Shown in pieces: positions 1-7,612 of a DNA stretch of 64,000 nucleotides (within the stretch, counting starts at the first letter, position 1; each line of letters begins with the position of its first letter). The stretch is from a virus: IMG/VR virus record IMGVR_UViG_3300034061_005520, positions 1 through 64,000 of that record; one strand, given 5' to 3'. The notes beneath the pieces are model-generated. The model did not search any database. It saw only the letters and a list, made by a program, of their open reading frames with translations, and was not told the DNA's origin. The position numbers were made by a program, and so were the translations under genes.

Positions 1-2972
1 GCCCGACCACAACCAGCGGTCCAACCACCACGAGCGTTCCAACTACCAGTGGCCCGACCACAACCAGCGGTCCAACCACCACGAGCGTTCCAACTACCAG
101 TGGCCCGACCACAACTGGCGGTCCAACCACCACGAGCGTTCCAACTACCAGTGGCCCAACCACAACTGGCGGTCCAACCACCACGAGCGTTCCAACTACC
201 AGTGGCCCAACTACCACAAGTACCCCCTGTCCGCCAATTAGTGTTCCACCATGCATTAATAATTGCGGATATAATTTAGTAAGTATTAATGGTTGTTTTA
301 AACTAGAATGCGCAGATTGTCCAACCACAACGACTGGTCCAACTACCACGGGCGGCCCGACCACCACAAGTATACCAAAAAGATGGTCAATAACCTGTGG
401 AGATGCAATAGAGGTATTACCACACTGCTACGAGCTGCCAAGTTATGTAAACAGCAATGGAGAATATGTTTCTCAGGCCGAATGCGAGTCCGCATTACCA
501 ACAAGCGCATGTTTCGGAGCGTGTTGTGAAGGAGAAAATAATTGCACAAATAATGAGACCGCTCCTAGATGTAGACCACAGAACGGAAAAACCTTCTACG
601 CCCAGCAGTCTTGCTCAGATATTAATTGGTGCGTACCAACTACAAGCGGTCCAACTACCACCAGCGGTCCAACCACAACGGGCGTTCCAACCACAAGCGG
701 TCCAACTACCACCAGCGGACCAACCACAACGGGCGTTCCAACCACAAGCGGTCCAACTACCACCAGCGGACCAACCACAAGCGGTCCAACTACCACCAGC
801 GGTCCAACCACAACGGGCGTTCCAACCACAAGCGGTCCAACTACCACCAGCGGTCCAACTACCACCAGCGGTCCAACCACAACGGGCGTTCCAACCACAA
901 GCGGTCCAACTACCACCAGCGGACCAACCACAACGGGCGTTCCAACCACAAGCGGTCCAACTACCACCAGCGGTCCAACTACCACCAGCGGTCCAACCAC
1001 AACGGGCGTTCCAACCACAAGCGGTCCAACCACTACGGGTGGTCCCACCACAACACTAGACCCGAGAAGCGCCTGTTGTTATTTCAGCGTTAATCTAGGT
1101 ACAGGACAAAGAACATTTATCGACTGCATAAACAATATAACAGAGCAGCAGTGCTATTCTCCGTTCCCAGATACCATAGAAACCAATTACATTAGAGGTG
1201 TTTCTTGTTCACAGTCTAATTGCAGCCAAGCTACCACCACGGTTGGCCCAACCACAACTATAGATCCACCAGCTTGGTACTGCGTTAAATTAATAGAAAC
1301 AACAAGCCAGCCCACAAGCGGACCAACAAGCCAGCCCACAAGCGGACCAACAAGCCAGCCCACAAGCGGACCAACAAGCCAGCCCACAAGCGGACCAACA
1401 AGCCAGCCCACAAGCAGTCCAACCACAACTAGTGGCCCAGCAACCACAGCAACGCCAACAACCACAACCACAGCAACGCCAACAACCACAACCACAGCAA
1501 CGCCAACAACCACAGTAGCCCCGACCACCACTGTTCGTCCAACAACTACAACAACGATAGCACCAACTACAATTCCCCCAACAACCACCCCAAGTCCCAC
1601 TCCTCAAAATCTAGTTTGGTCAACATCAAATCTTATCCCCAGCGGAGCAGCCTATCCAACACAAGCCAAATTGACATTTAATTATCCTGTAAATCAGTCA
1701 TATGCGTACAGCGGACCTCCAGACGTTGACATACAATACTACTATACTCCAGCTGTCGGAGAACAACCAAAACCCGGAGCTGTTGCTCTTGCATGGACAA
1801 GCCTGAATAATTTAGGTGGAATTATCCTTTATAGAGAGACTGATTTCAGTACAACATCGAATTGTTCTGGCGGGTACACTCTTTGTGTCACTCCAGGATC
1901 TCAAGGAACCATCTTTTTAGTAGGACTAACAGAATATATAGGATTTGGTAGTTTCAGTTTTAGAATCAGCGTTAACCGCATCGGAAATGGATATAGCCCA
2001 TATTCAGCGGTAGCAATGCCTGGACAACTATTCTTATCCCGTCCAACAACAACAACCCCCGCACCCCCACCTGCCCCGGCATTCAATACCGGCTCTTTTA
2101 GTCTCATTGCTAATACAACTATCAGAAACCAACTAACTCAAGCCGCAAACAGATGGATGCAGAACTTGCGTGTTTCTGGTGCAAATACAAACTATATTAG
2201 AAATTTTAGACCAGACTGGAATGGTATAGAATTAGTAGACTTTCAAGCGGTCAATAATCCCACAGACAACTGGATAGCTTCTTGTGCTGTTGTTAGCGAA
2301 ACAGGTCCTATCGGAAATAATCCAATAAAAAGAACCTCTGTGGAGTTTGATATATGGATAAATACGGCATTCTGGAATAATTATAATAATGCTCAAAAAA
2401 TAGTAATTCTTGTTCATGAACTAGGACATGCCATAGGCATAGGTACATTATGGACAAATATAGAGGTTAGTGAAAATGGGTTAATAGATAATCAATTCTT
2501 ACTTAGAGAAACCCAGCCAAACACATACAATCTCTATGAAAAAGCAGTCAGAAAATATTGTCAATGTGCATTTCCCAACGTTAATCTAAACATGGAGCCT
2601 TGGCCAAGAACAAAAATACCTTTAGAAAATACAGGAGGAGCTGGAACCCCATCAGGACACTGGGAAGACCTATTTAGGCCAGCCTCAACAGCACCATTTG
2701 GAGACCGCGATTCTTATCCAGGATTATCTAACGATATTATGGTTGGTTATTTTGACACCGCAATAAATTATATAATATCATCAATAACAATTCAGAATTT
2801 AGTAGATATGGGGTATGAAGCTATAAACCCAGAAGGCGAGGGTTGTCCAACCTTTGCTAGAGGAGCACAGTTTTCTGTATCCAATATAGAAGACTCATCA
2901 AAAATAAAACTTAATTGCTCTAGACCAAACCACAGGCCTACAAAAATAATTACATTAGGACCAGAATCATGA
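1..2972 (+). CDS. Giant Thr/Pro/Ser-repeat, Cys-rich surface protein with C-terminal leishmanolysin-like metalloprotease domain (5' end outside window)
   Basis: The frame beginning at base 3 is open from the window edge to the stop at 2970-2972, so the true start lies upstream. In order it shows a 17-residue repeat (PTTTSGPTTTSVPTTSG), a Cys-rich module with GACC, a second long PTTTSG/GVPTTSG block, another Cys module (SACC), TSQPTSGP and TPTTTT repeats, a beta-rich stretch, then a peptidase domain. The peptidase has HELGHAIGIGTLW (bases 2415-2453), a later GHW that can supply the third zinc ligand, and IMVGY as a Met-turn-like motif, the pattern of metzincin/M8-like proteases. The repeats look like flexible, possibly O-glycosylated stalks. 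A virion or secreted adhesin-protease is inferred. Confidence 0.8.
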   Translation, partial: PTTTSGPTTTSVPTTSGPTTTSGPTTTSVPTTSGPTTTGGPTTTSVPTTSGPTTTGGPTTTSVPTTSGPTTTSTPCPPISVPPCINNCGYNLVSINGCFKLECADCPTTTTGPTTTGGPTTTSIPKRWSITCGDAIEVLPHCYELPSYVNSNGEYVSQAECESALPTSACFGACCEGENNCTNNETAPRCRPQNGKTFYAQQSCSDINWCVPTTSGPTTTSGPTTTGVPTTSGPTTTSGPTTTGVPTTSGPTTTSGPTTSGPTTTSGPTTTGVPTTSGPTTTSGPTTTSGPTTTGVPTTSGPTTTSGPTTTGVPTTSGPTTTSGPTTTSGPTTTGVPTTSGPTTTGGPTTTLDPRSACCYFSVNLGTGQRTFIDCINNITEQQCYSPFPDTIETNYIRGVSCSQSNCSQATTTVGPTTTIDPPAWYCVKLIETTSQPTSGPTSQPTSGPTSQPTSGPTSQPTSGPTSQPTSSPTTTSGPATTATPTTTTTATPTTTTTATPTTTVAPTTTVRPTTTTTIAPTTIPPTTTPSPTPQNLVWSTSNLIPSGAAYPTQAKLTFNYPVNQSYAYSGPPDVDIQYYYTPAVGEQPKPGAVALAWTSLNNLGGIILYRETDFSTTSNCSGGYTLCVTPGSQGTIFLVGLTEYIGFGSFSFRISVNRIGNGYSPYSAVAMPGQLFLSRPTTTTPAPPPAPAFNTGSFSLIANTTIRNQLTQAANRWMQNLRVSGANTNYIRNFRPDWNGIELVDFQAVNNPTDNWIASCAVVSETGPIGNNPIKRTSVEFDIWINTAFWNNYNNAQKIVILVHELGHAIGIGTLWTNIEVSENGLIDNQFLLRETQPNTYNLYEKAVRKYCQCAFPNVNLNMEPWPRTKIPLENTGGAGTPSGHWEDLFRPASTAPFGDRDSYPGLSNDIMVGYFDTAINYIISSITIQNLVDMGYEAINPEGEGCPTFARGAQFSVSNIEDSSKIKLNCSRPNHRPTKIITLGPES
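3..208 (+). repeat. 51-bp tandem repeat, about four copies
   Basis: The unit is 51 bp and encodes PTTTSGPTTTSVPTTSG. Copies are almost identical at the DNA level, differing mainly by ccg/cca and acc/act swaps. This points to recent expansion by recombination or slippage rather than old protein-level selection. The array continues past the left window edge. Confidence 0.9.
636..1056 (+). repeat. PTTTSG / GVPTTSG coding repeat array
   Basis: This is a run of near-identical DNA blocks encoding PTTTSG, PTTTGV and PTTSG units in higher-order combinations, in the frame of the large surface protein. The other frames are also open because of the repeat, but they have no independent coding signs. Confidence 0.9.
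1302..1514 (+). repeat. Two adjacent 24-bp coding repeats (TSQPTSGP x5, then a Thr-rich unit x3)
   Basis: Bases 1302-1421 hold five 24-bp units encoding TSQPTSGP. Bases 1449-1514 hold two full and one partial 24-bp unit encoding a Thr-rich ATPTTTTT-like sequence. The two arrays differ in sequence, so this stalk was built by more than one expansion event. Confidence 0.85.
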
Positions 2973-4309
2973 GTTGCCAAAACTGTATATATTCATCTGT
3001 TTCTTCTATAGATCAATCAATATATGATATTATTGGTGGACCATATTTAACTCAAGAAGAATGTATAGGAGTTACAACAACAACAACAACAACAACAACT
3101 TTTGGCCCAACCACCACTTTTGGCCCAACCACCACACCATTTAATATTGCATGGAAGTGTGACACTGATTTTTTTGGAGAAACAAGATGTATTCTGGCCG
3201 ATGATGGTACATATGAAAACTATGATGATTGTTGTAGAGACTGTGGTTGTTCTAGCTCATCTGGAAGTGGTTCTAGCAGCTCGTCAAATAGCGGATCTGG
3301 ATCAGGAAGTATTGGCAAATCCGGGGACGGCGAAGGTAAGTCCGGAAGCGGAAGCAGTTCTGGATCGGGTAGTGGCCCCAGTAAAAGCTCATCTGGCTCA
3401 GGAAGCGGCTCTGGAAGCGGCTTTCCTCCAGAAGAAGAGGACCCGTGGCCGGGCGCTGGTTGGGGAGGCGAAATAACACCACCTGGCTATGAAGACCCAC
3501 CCGGAGATGGCGATGGTGGCGGAGGCCCAGGCGGTGGTGGAGGCGGAATTGGTGGCGGCGGCGGCGTACCACTACCCAAACCACAGATACCTCCACCCCC
3601 ACCACCCGGAGACTCATGGACTAAAGATTGCAAACTAGCTGGTGTTGCTATAGGTCCAGGCACACAATATCCCTGGGAAGCCTTCGCAGTCGATGGTCGT
3701 ATCTGGCCTGGAGCCTATAATGCTTGCAAGAGGGGTTTGTTATGCTCGGATTGTAGAGGAGCCGTAGTTAGAGTCACAAACTATAACGGAGACGGTACCA
3801 TAGCCGGGTACGGCGGCTGGAAATGCTGCTGTGGACCACACGCAACCGCAGGCATTAATGAAAAGCCGTGCTGCAACACAGACTCTGACTGCCCGAACAA
3901 TAAAGAATGCTGTGAACCATACGAAAACGACGACAGAGGCATATGCTTAGTTGATTGCCCCTCCAAAGTATGTGATATTGTTAACCCCCAAAGTATAGGC
4001 TCACCGGAACAAGTGTCTATTCAATCATCCACCTATCAGGTTGCTCCCACGCTAGACATATACAGTGGGGCAGAATATATAGAATCTCAGCAGCAAATCA
4101 GATACACAATTAGTTTAATAACACATATACCAAACTCTTTTAGCAACATACCAGAAATTATTGCTGGTTTCAGACCCTCAAATCAAGGGGAGTGTTGCTC
4201 AGAAGCAGAATTTTTTGTCGAACAACGATGTTCGTACATAAACTTCGTGGTGGTATCAACTAGAGATGAATATGTTTCTATCGATGCAGAAGAGCCAGCA
4301 TGCTCTTAA
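2969..4309 (+). CDS. Cys-rich modular protein with Thr, Ser/Gly and Gly/Pro linkers
   Basis: The 446-residue product starts at an ATGA overlap with the preceding stop, so it is translationally coupled to the protease gene. Order: a short N-terminal domain with paired Cys; a run of nine Thr followed by FGPTTT units; a Cys module beginning WKCDTD; a long Ser/Gly linker; a Gly/Pro-rich linker; a Cys-rich globular part; and a CNTDSDCPNNKECC segment resembling a whey-acidic-protein four-disulfide core. Disulfide-stabilised extracellular domains on flexible stalks fit a virion surface or host-contact role. The WKCD module is related to one in the 51.9-57.0 kb tail protein. The function is not recognised. 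Confidence 0.75.
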   Translation: MSCQNCIYSSVSSIDQSIYDIIGGPYLTQEECIGVTTTTTTTTTFGPTTTFGPTTTPFNIAWKCDTDFFGETRCILADDGTYENYDDCCRDCGCSSSSGSGSSSSSNSGSGSGSIGKSGDGEGKSGSGSSSGSGSGPSKSSSGSGSGSGSGFPPEEEDPWPGAGWGGEITPPGYEDPPGDGDGGGGPGGGGGGIGGGGGVPLPKPQIPPPPPPGDSWTKDCKLAGVAIGPGTQYPWEAFAVDGRIWPGAYNACKRGLLCSDCRGAVVRVTNYNGDGTIAGYGGWKCCCGPHATAGINEKPCCNTDSDCPNNKECCEPYENDDRGICLVDCPSKVCDIVNPQSIGSPEQVSIQSSTYQVAPTLDIYSGAEYIESQQQIRYTISLITHIPNSFSNIPEIIAGFRPSNQGECCSEAEFFVEQRCSYINFVVVSTRDEYVSIDAEEPACS

Positions 4310-4392
4310 AAAGAAAATAGATACATATTATTATAATCGTAAAATAGTGTTTTAGCTATAGTTCTAACACCCTTACCCATAAGTCGTAGATC

Positions 4393-4421
4393 TTGACTAA
4401 GCTGCTGGCCTCTCCTATTAT
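4393..4421 (+). promoter_or_regulatory. Sigma70-like promoter upstream of the macro-domain gene
   Basis: TTGACT at 4393-4398, a 17-base spacer, then TATTAT at 4416-4421. Each hexamer matches the bacterial consensus at five of six positions. It lies in the 133-base non-coding gap 4310-4442, which otherwise shows only AT-rich sequence. The start codon follows 21 bases after the -10 element. Confidence 0.6.
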
Positions 4422-4442
4422 ATTTTGAAAACGGAGAGACTT

Positions 4443-4997
4443 ATGAAAAAAACGGCCTCTATACCACAGCACACATTTTCAACTATAAAAGATGATATTT
4501 TTTTATCGTTAGACCGTTTAATATTATCTAGCTCTCACAGCACTACTATTATTGTTCCACACGTATGCAATAATGTTGATGTTTTTGGTGGTGGTTTTAC
4601 AGCAGGAATAGTACAGCATTATCCCATCGTTAGAGATAACTATCATATGCTAGGACCATCCTTTTTAAAGAAAAACCTCGGATACTCACAGTTTATACTT
4701 GCAAGAGAACATAAAAAGAATAATAATCAAATTATTTTTGCCAATATGATATCTCAAAATGGAACAATATCTCCAAGAAATAAAAGGCCGTTAAACTATT
4801 TGGCCTTATGCAGATCCATGCTATCAGTATCCAAATATATTAAAGAAAAAATAAATACCGATCAGTCAGTACAAATACATGCTCCAAAGTTTGGTAGCGG
4901 TCTTGCTGGTGGTAACTGGGGTTTTATTAGCGATCTAATAGATGATATCTGGAGTGATTTCCAAGTATTCATCTACGACATAAACAAAAAGACTTGA
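4443..4997 (+). CDS. Macro domain protein (ADP-ribose binding/hydrolysis)
   Basis: The product is 184 residues. The ATG at 4443 is chosen because GGAGAG lies just before it; a TTG 18 bases upstream is poorer. Macro-fold hallmarks are the N-terminal VPHVCNNVDVFGGGF stretch (the ADP-ribose-binding loop, normally with a GxGxA-like pattern) and the C-terminal HAPKFGSGLAGGNW loop followed by a helix, as in single-domain phage and bacterial macro proteins. Likely roles are removal of ADP-ribose from DNA or protein, or processing of ADP-ribose phosphates. An anti-defence role against host ADP-ribosyltransferases such as DarT-type toxins is inference. It has its own sigma70-like promoter, suggesting early expression. 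Confidence 0.78.
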   Translation: MKKTASIPQHTFSTIKDDIFLSLDRLILSSSHSTTIIVPHVCNNVDVFGGGFTAGIVQHYPIVRDNYHMLGPSFLKKNLGYSQFILAREHKKNNNQIIFANMISQNGTISPRNKRPLNYLALCRSMLSVSKYIKEKINTDQSVQIHAPKFGSGLAGGNWGFISDLIDDIWSDFQVFIYDINKKT

Positions 4998-5022
4998 CAC
5001 CAAAAGATCCATACGCTACACT
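4994..5022 (+). promoter_or_regulatory. Sigma70-like promoter
   Basis: TTGACA at 4994-4999 is a perfect -35 hexamer. A 17-base spacer and TACACT at 5017-5022 follow. The -35 overlaps the stop codon of the macro gene. A start site about seven bases downstream would give a short leader ahead of the ATG at 5047. Confidence 0.65.
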
Positions 5023-5046
5023 AATGCAAGACTTTTGGAGCAAGAG

Positions 5047-5340
5047 ATGAACAATCAACAATGCAAAGAATTTTTGGTATGGCTAATTAATAGGCTAGAA
5101 CGCAAGTATGGTGAAACCCCCGAAGTTCTAGAAAAAATTAATCACCTAATATCACACAAAAAAATTATTGATGAACGAATTAGTGTTAATTTTATTAATG
5201 GTCTTTGTAATAAATATTATCCAGGATTTTCTTTTGAAAAGACCGAAGACCTCTCATTAGGCTACACAAATCATGAAAAGAAAGAAATTTATTCTTTAGT
5301 TTCGTCCATTATTATAGATACCATAAACCAACAACAATAA
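5047..5340 (+). CDS. Hypothetical protein, 97 aa
   Basis: The start is set at ATG 5047 because GGAG at 5037-5040 is spaced six bases from it; the in-frame TTG at 5035 overlaps that site. The product is charged and mostly helical, with no signal peptide, membrane segment or recognised motif. It lies directly behind a strong sigma70-like promoter, so it is probably made early. No function can be assigned. Confidence 0.6.
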   Translation: MNNQQCKEFLVWLINRLERKYGETPEVLEKINHLISHKKIIDERISVNFINGLCNKYYPGFSFEKTEDLSLGYTNHEKKEIYSLVSSIIIDTINQQQ

Positions 5341-5355
5341 AGCAAAGGAGCATGA

Positions 5356-5589
5356 ATGTCAACTACCCTAAACCTTCTACTAAACAACTACACAGTATCA
5401 GTAACCACAGTATCAGAATCTTCTGCGGAGAGTGTTAACCAACTACTAGGTAGCCTACAAAATCTGACCAATCCAAGAGAGATTGTTTCAATTATAGAAT
5501 CAACAGCTGGAGTAGAACAAACAGTAGTTAAGAACCCACAAACAGAAGAAATTGTTCTTTCGTCCGGACTACTATCTCCAGAAGAGTGA
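5356..5589 (+). CDS. Hypothetical protein, 77 aa
   Basis: AAGGAG at 5345-5350 precedes the ATG at 5356. The product is rich in Ser, Thr and Val with acidic ends and no membrane segment or cysteines. It follows the previous small gene by 15 bases and probably shares its transcript. No family is recognised. Confidence 0.6.
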   Translation: MSTTLNLLLNNYTVSVTTVSESSAESVNQLLGSLQNLTNPREIVSIIESTAGVEQTVVKNPQTEEIVLSSGLLSPEE

Positions 5590-5592
5590 AGA

Positions 5593-5739
5593 ATGTTTTA
5601 TATACTATTGATTGCTATGATAGTTGGCTGGTATGAGGGTGGAACCATGTTATCTAGAACCCATAATGGGTTGATCTCAGGAACAGAACCATCTTCAAAC
5701 TTAGCGGGATTTCTTTTTCTAGATAAAAGGACACAATGA
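5593..5739 (+). CDS. Small membrane protein, 48 aa
   Basis: A short reading frame between two real genes, starting three bases after the upstream stop and ending in an ATGA overlap with the next gene at 5736. The N-terminus MFYILLIAMIVGW is a single hydrophobic segment followed by a polar tail, so the product would be membrane-inserted. The tight coupling on both sides supports translation. The function is unknown. Confidence 0.55.
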   Translation: MFYILLIAMIVGWYEGGTMLSRTHNGLISGTEPSSNLAGFLFLDKRTQ

Positions 5740-6266
5740 ATAGACTTAAAAATCAAAGAGTTTATTTGGCCGGTGCGATGGATAGGGTGCCGGATAGAGG
5801 AACCACATGGAGGGATAATATAACTCCATTCTTGGAAGATATGGGTGTGGTTGTTTTTAATCCCATTACAAAGCCTACCACAACCGGAATGGAAGACCAC
5901 GATTCTCATATTATTAAAACCAAACTAAAGCAAAAAGAAAGATATGACGAACTAGCCGAAATGATGAAGGTGATTCGTAGAGTTGATCTTAGATTGGTTG
6001 ACATAAGCGATTTTTTAGTGGTTAATTTAAATCTAGATATTCACCCATGCGGAACATATGAAGAAATTTTTTGGGCCAATCGTCAGAAGAAACCCATTAT
6101 TGTTCATATGGAACAAGGCAAGATTAATGCTCCCGACTGGCTCTTTGGCACAATTCCTCACCAAACGATATTCTCTTCATGGAACGACATAAAAGAGTAT
6201 CTATCCCACATCAACTCTGCAGAAAACATAGATACCTATAAAAGATGGTATTTTTTTTCGGTTTAA
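5736..6266 (+). CDS. Nucleoside 2-deoxyribosyltransferase-like protein
   Basis: The product is 176 residues. It opens with RVYLAGAMD, the characteristic first strand and loop of the nucleoside deoxyribosyltransferase fold. Later it has SDFLVVNLN followed by HPCGTYEEIFWANRQKKPII, matching the family pattern of an Asp in the fourth strand and a glycine loop leading to a catalytic Glu (E in TYEE). The family transfers deoxyribose between bases or hydrolyses deoxynucleoside monophosphates. Here it would feed nucleotide salvage alongside GMP reductase and dCMP deaminase. Related Rossmann-like folds cannot be excluded. It starts at an ATGA overlap with the small membrane protein gene. Confidence 0.68.
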   Translation: MNRLKNQRVYLAGAMDRVPDRGTTWRDNITPFLEDMGVVVFNPITKPTTTGMEDHDSHIIKTKLKQKERYDELAEMMKVIRRVDLRLVDISDFLVVNLNLDIHPCGTYEEIFWANRQKKPIIVHMEQGKINAPDWLFGTIPHQTIFSSWNDIKEYLSHINSAENIDTYKRWYFFSV

Positions 6267-6267
6267 T

Positions 6268-6474
6268 ATGCCAAAATATTATGTTAAGTCTGGACAAATC
6301 AAATACATTATAGATTCTCCAGATCATGAGTCAGCTATACTAGCGGCATTGAAACACTATAAGGGCAGGGGTATTATGACCGGACCCAAAATATGCGTTA
6401 GTGAACAAGGTTTTGATGACCACAAAACATGGAAATGTTACGACACAGATAACTTTATGAAAAGAACTCAGTAA
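6268..6474 (+). CDS. Conserved small phage protein, 68 aa
   Basis: The product begins MPKYYVKSGQIKYII and includes DSPDHESAILAALKHY, a pattern I associate with small unassigned proteins of T4-like and marine phages. It has one predicted beta hairpin and a helix and no membrane segment. It sits one base after the deoxyribosyltransferase-like gene and one base before guaC, clearly within the operon. Confidence 0.6.
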   Translation: MPKYYVKSGQIKYIIDSPDHESAILAALKHYKGRGIMTGPKICVSEQGFDDHKTWKCYDTDNFMKRTQ

Positions 6475-6475
6475 T

Positions 6476-7612
6476 ATGCAAAAAATTATTAATGAACTAA
6501 AGCTTGATTTTGATGATGTTCTAATTAGACCAAAAAGATCCACACTATCTAGCAGATCCGAGGTTTGCTTAGTAAGAGACTTCAAGTTTTTGCACTCACC
6601 AAGAAGATTTTCTGCTATACCGGTTATTGTGGCAAATATGGATACAACTGGCACATTTGCTATGGCCGATGTGGTATGTCATAATCAAGCCATGGTAGCA
6701 CTACATAAACATTATAAACCAGAAACCTTAATAGATTACTATTGTAATAGTAAAAATGACCATAAAGAACTAACCTTCTATTCCACCGGCACATCCGCAA
6801 GTGATATAGAAAAACTAACATTTGTTTTTAATAGTCTAAGAGATAGAGGTTGTCCTCTACCTAATTTGTGCGTTGATGTAGCAAATGGTTATAGTGAAAA
6901 ATTTGTAAAAACAGTAGCCCACATTCGTCGGTTATACGAAGACATAGTTATAATGGCGGGTAATGTAGTAACACCGGAAATGGTAGAGGAATTATTACTA
7001 CATGGAAAAGTAGATATTATCAAGATAGGTATAGGCCCAGGATCTGTCTGCACAACAAGACTAAAAACAGGTGTCGGATATGGTCAAATCTCTGCTTGTT
7101 TAGAGTGTTCCGATGCGGCTCATGGTCTTGGAGGACATATCTGCGGGGATGGAGGCTGTAGATACGTAGGAGATATTTGTAAGGTTTTTGGTACTAACGC
7201 AGACTTTGTAATGTGTGGCAATTTTTTTGCAGGCTGCGAAGAGTGTGAAGGTGAGTGGTCTCATGAGTATAGATGCTCTATTATTAATAATGATAAATCC
7301 GTACACAGTGAGTGGTGGCAATCGCATAACCCAGGATATAAAACAGAAAAACGTAAAAAGAATCTTAGGTTTTATGGTATGAGTTCAAAAGAAGCTATGG
7401 AAAAACACCACAACGGGGTGGCTAATTATAGAACCAGCGAAGGACGGTGCGTTACCATACCATACAAGGGACCAGTACAAGAAATTTTATTAGATATTTT
7501 TGGTGGACTGAGAAGTGCATGTACATATATCGGTGCGTCCAAAATAAAAGATTTTGGCAAAAAAACTACATTCATACAGGTAAATAACACACATAATAAA
7601 ATCCATGAGTAA
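6476..7612 (+). CDS. guaC: GMP reductase
   Basis: The 378-residue product aligns by eye along its length with bacterial GuaC: LDFDDVLIRPKRSTL at the N-terminus, VANMDTTGTF, STGTSASD, CVDVANGYSE, the catalytic loop GIGPGSVCTTR (Cys192), the DGGC phosphate-binding loop, FYGMSS, and a C-terminal GGLRSACTYIGA. The enzyme reduces GMP to IMP and ammonia with NADPH, moving purine from the guanine to the adenine branch. It is distinguished from IMP dehydrogenase by the absence of a CBS domain and by the GuaC-specific ends. About 30 extra, Cys- and charge-rich residues (roughly 262-296) lie before FYGMSS. Confidence 0.93.
   Translation: MQKIINELKLDFDDVLIRPKRSTLSSRSEVCLVRDFKFLHSPRRFSAIPVIVANMDTTGTFAMADVVCHNQAMVALHKHYKPETLIDYYCNSKNDHKELTFYSTGTSASDIEKLTFVFNSLRDRGCPLPNLCVDVANGYSEKFVKTVAHIRRLYEDIVIMAGNVVTPEMVEELLLHGKVDIIKIGIGPGSVCTTRLKTGVGYGQISACLECSDAAHGLGGHICGDGGCRYVGDICKVFGTNADFVMCGNFFAGCEECEGEWSHEYRCSIINNDKSVHSEWWQSHNPGYKTEKRKKNLRFYGMSSKEAMEKHHNGVANYRTSEGRCVTIPYKGPVQEILLDIFGGLRSACTYIGASKIKDFGKKTTFIQVNNTHNKIHE

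Noticed and set aside
596-1051. Long minus-strand frame of VVVGPLVVG-type repeats (also 1187-1607)
   Set aside because: It is the reverse reading of the PTTTSG repeat DNA; any frame stays open in such repeats. No ribosome site and no non-repeat protein sequence.
49-1093. Plus-strand frames rich in RSNYHQ or QLPPAVQPQ
   Set aside because: They are the other two readings of the same repeat array. Only the frame starting at base 3 joins the Cys modules and the protease domain without a stop.
4310-4442. tRNA or small RNA gene in the gap before the macro gene
   Set aside because: No cloverleaf could be built by eye; the gap is explained by a sigma70-like promoter and AT-rich leader.
5023-5049. 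Eight-codon ORF overlapping the start of the 97-residue gene
   Set aside because: It could be a leader peptide, but it is too short to support and has no ribosome site.
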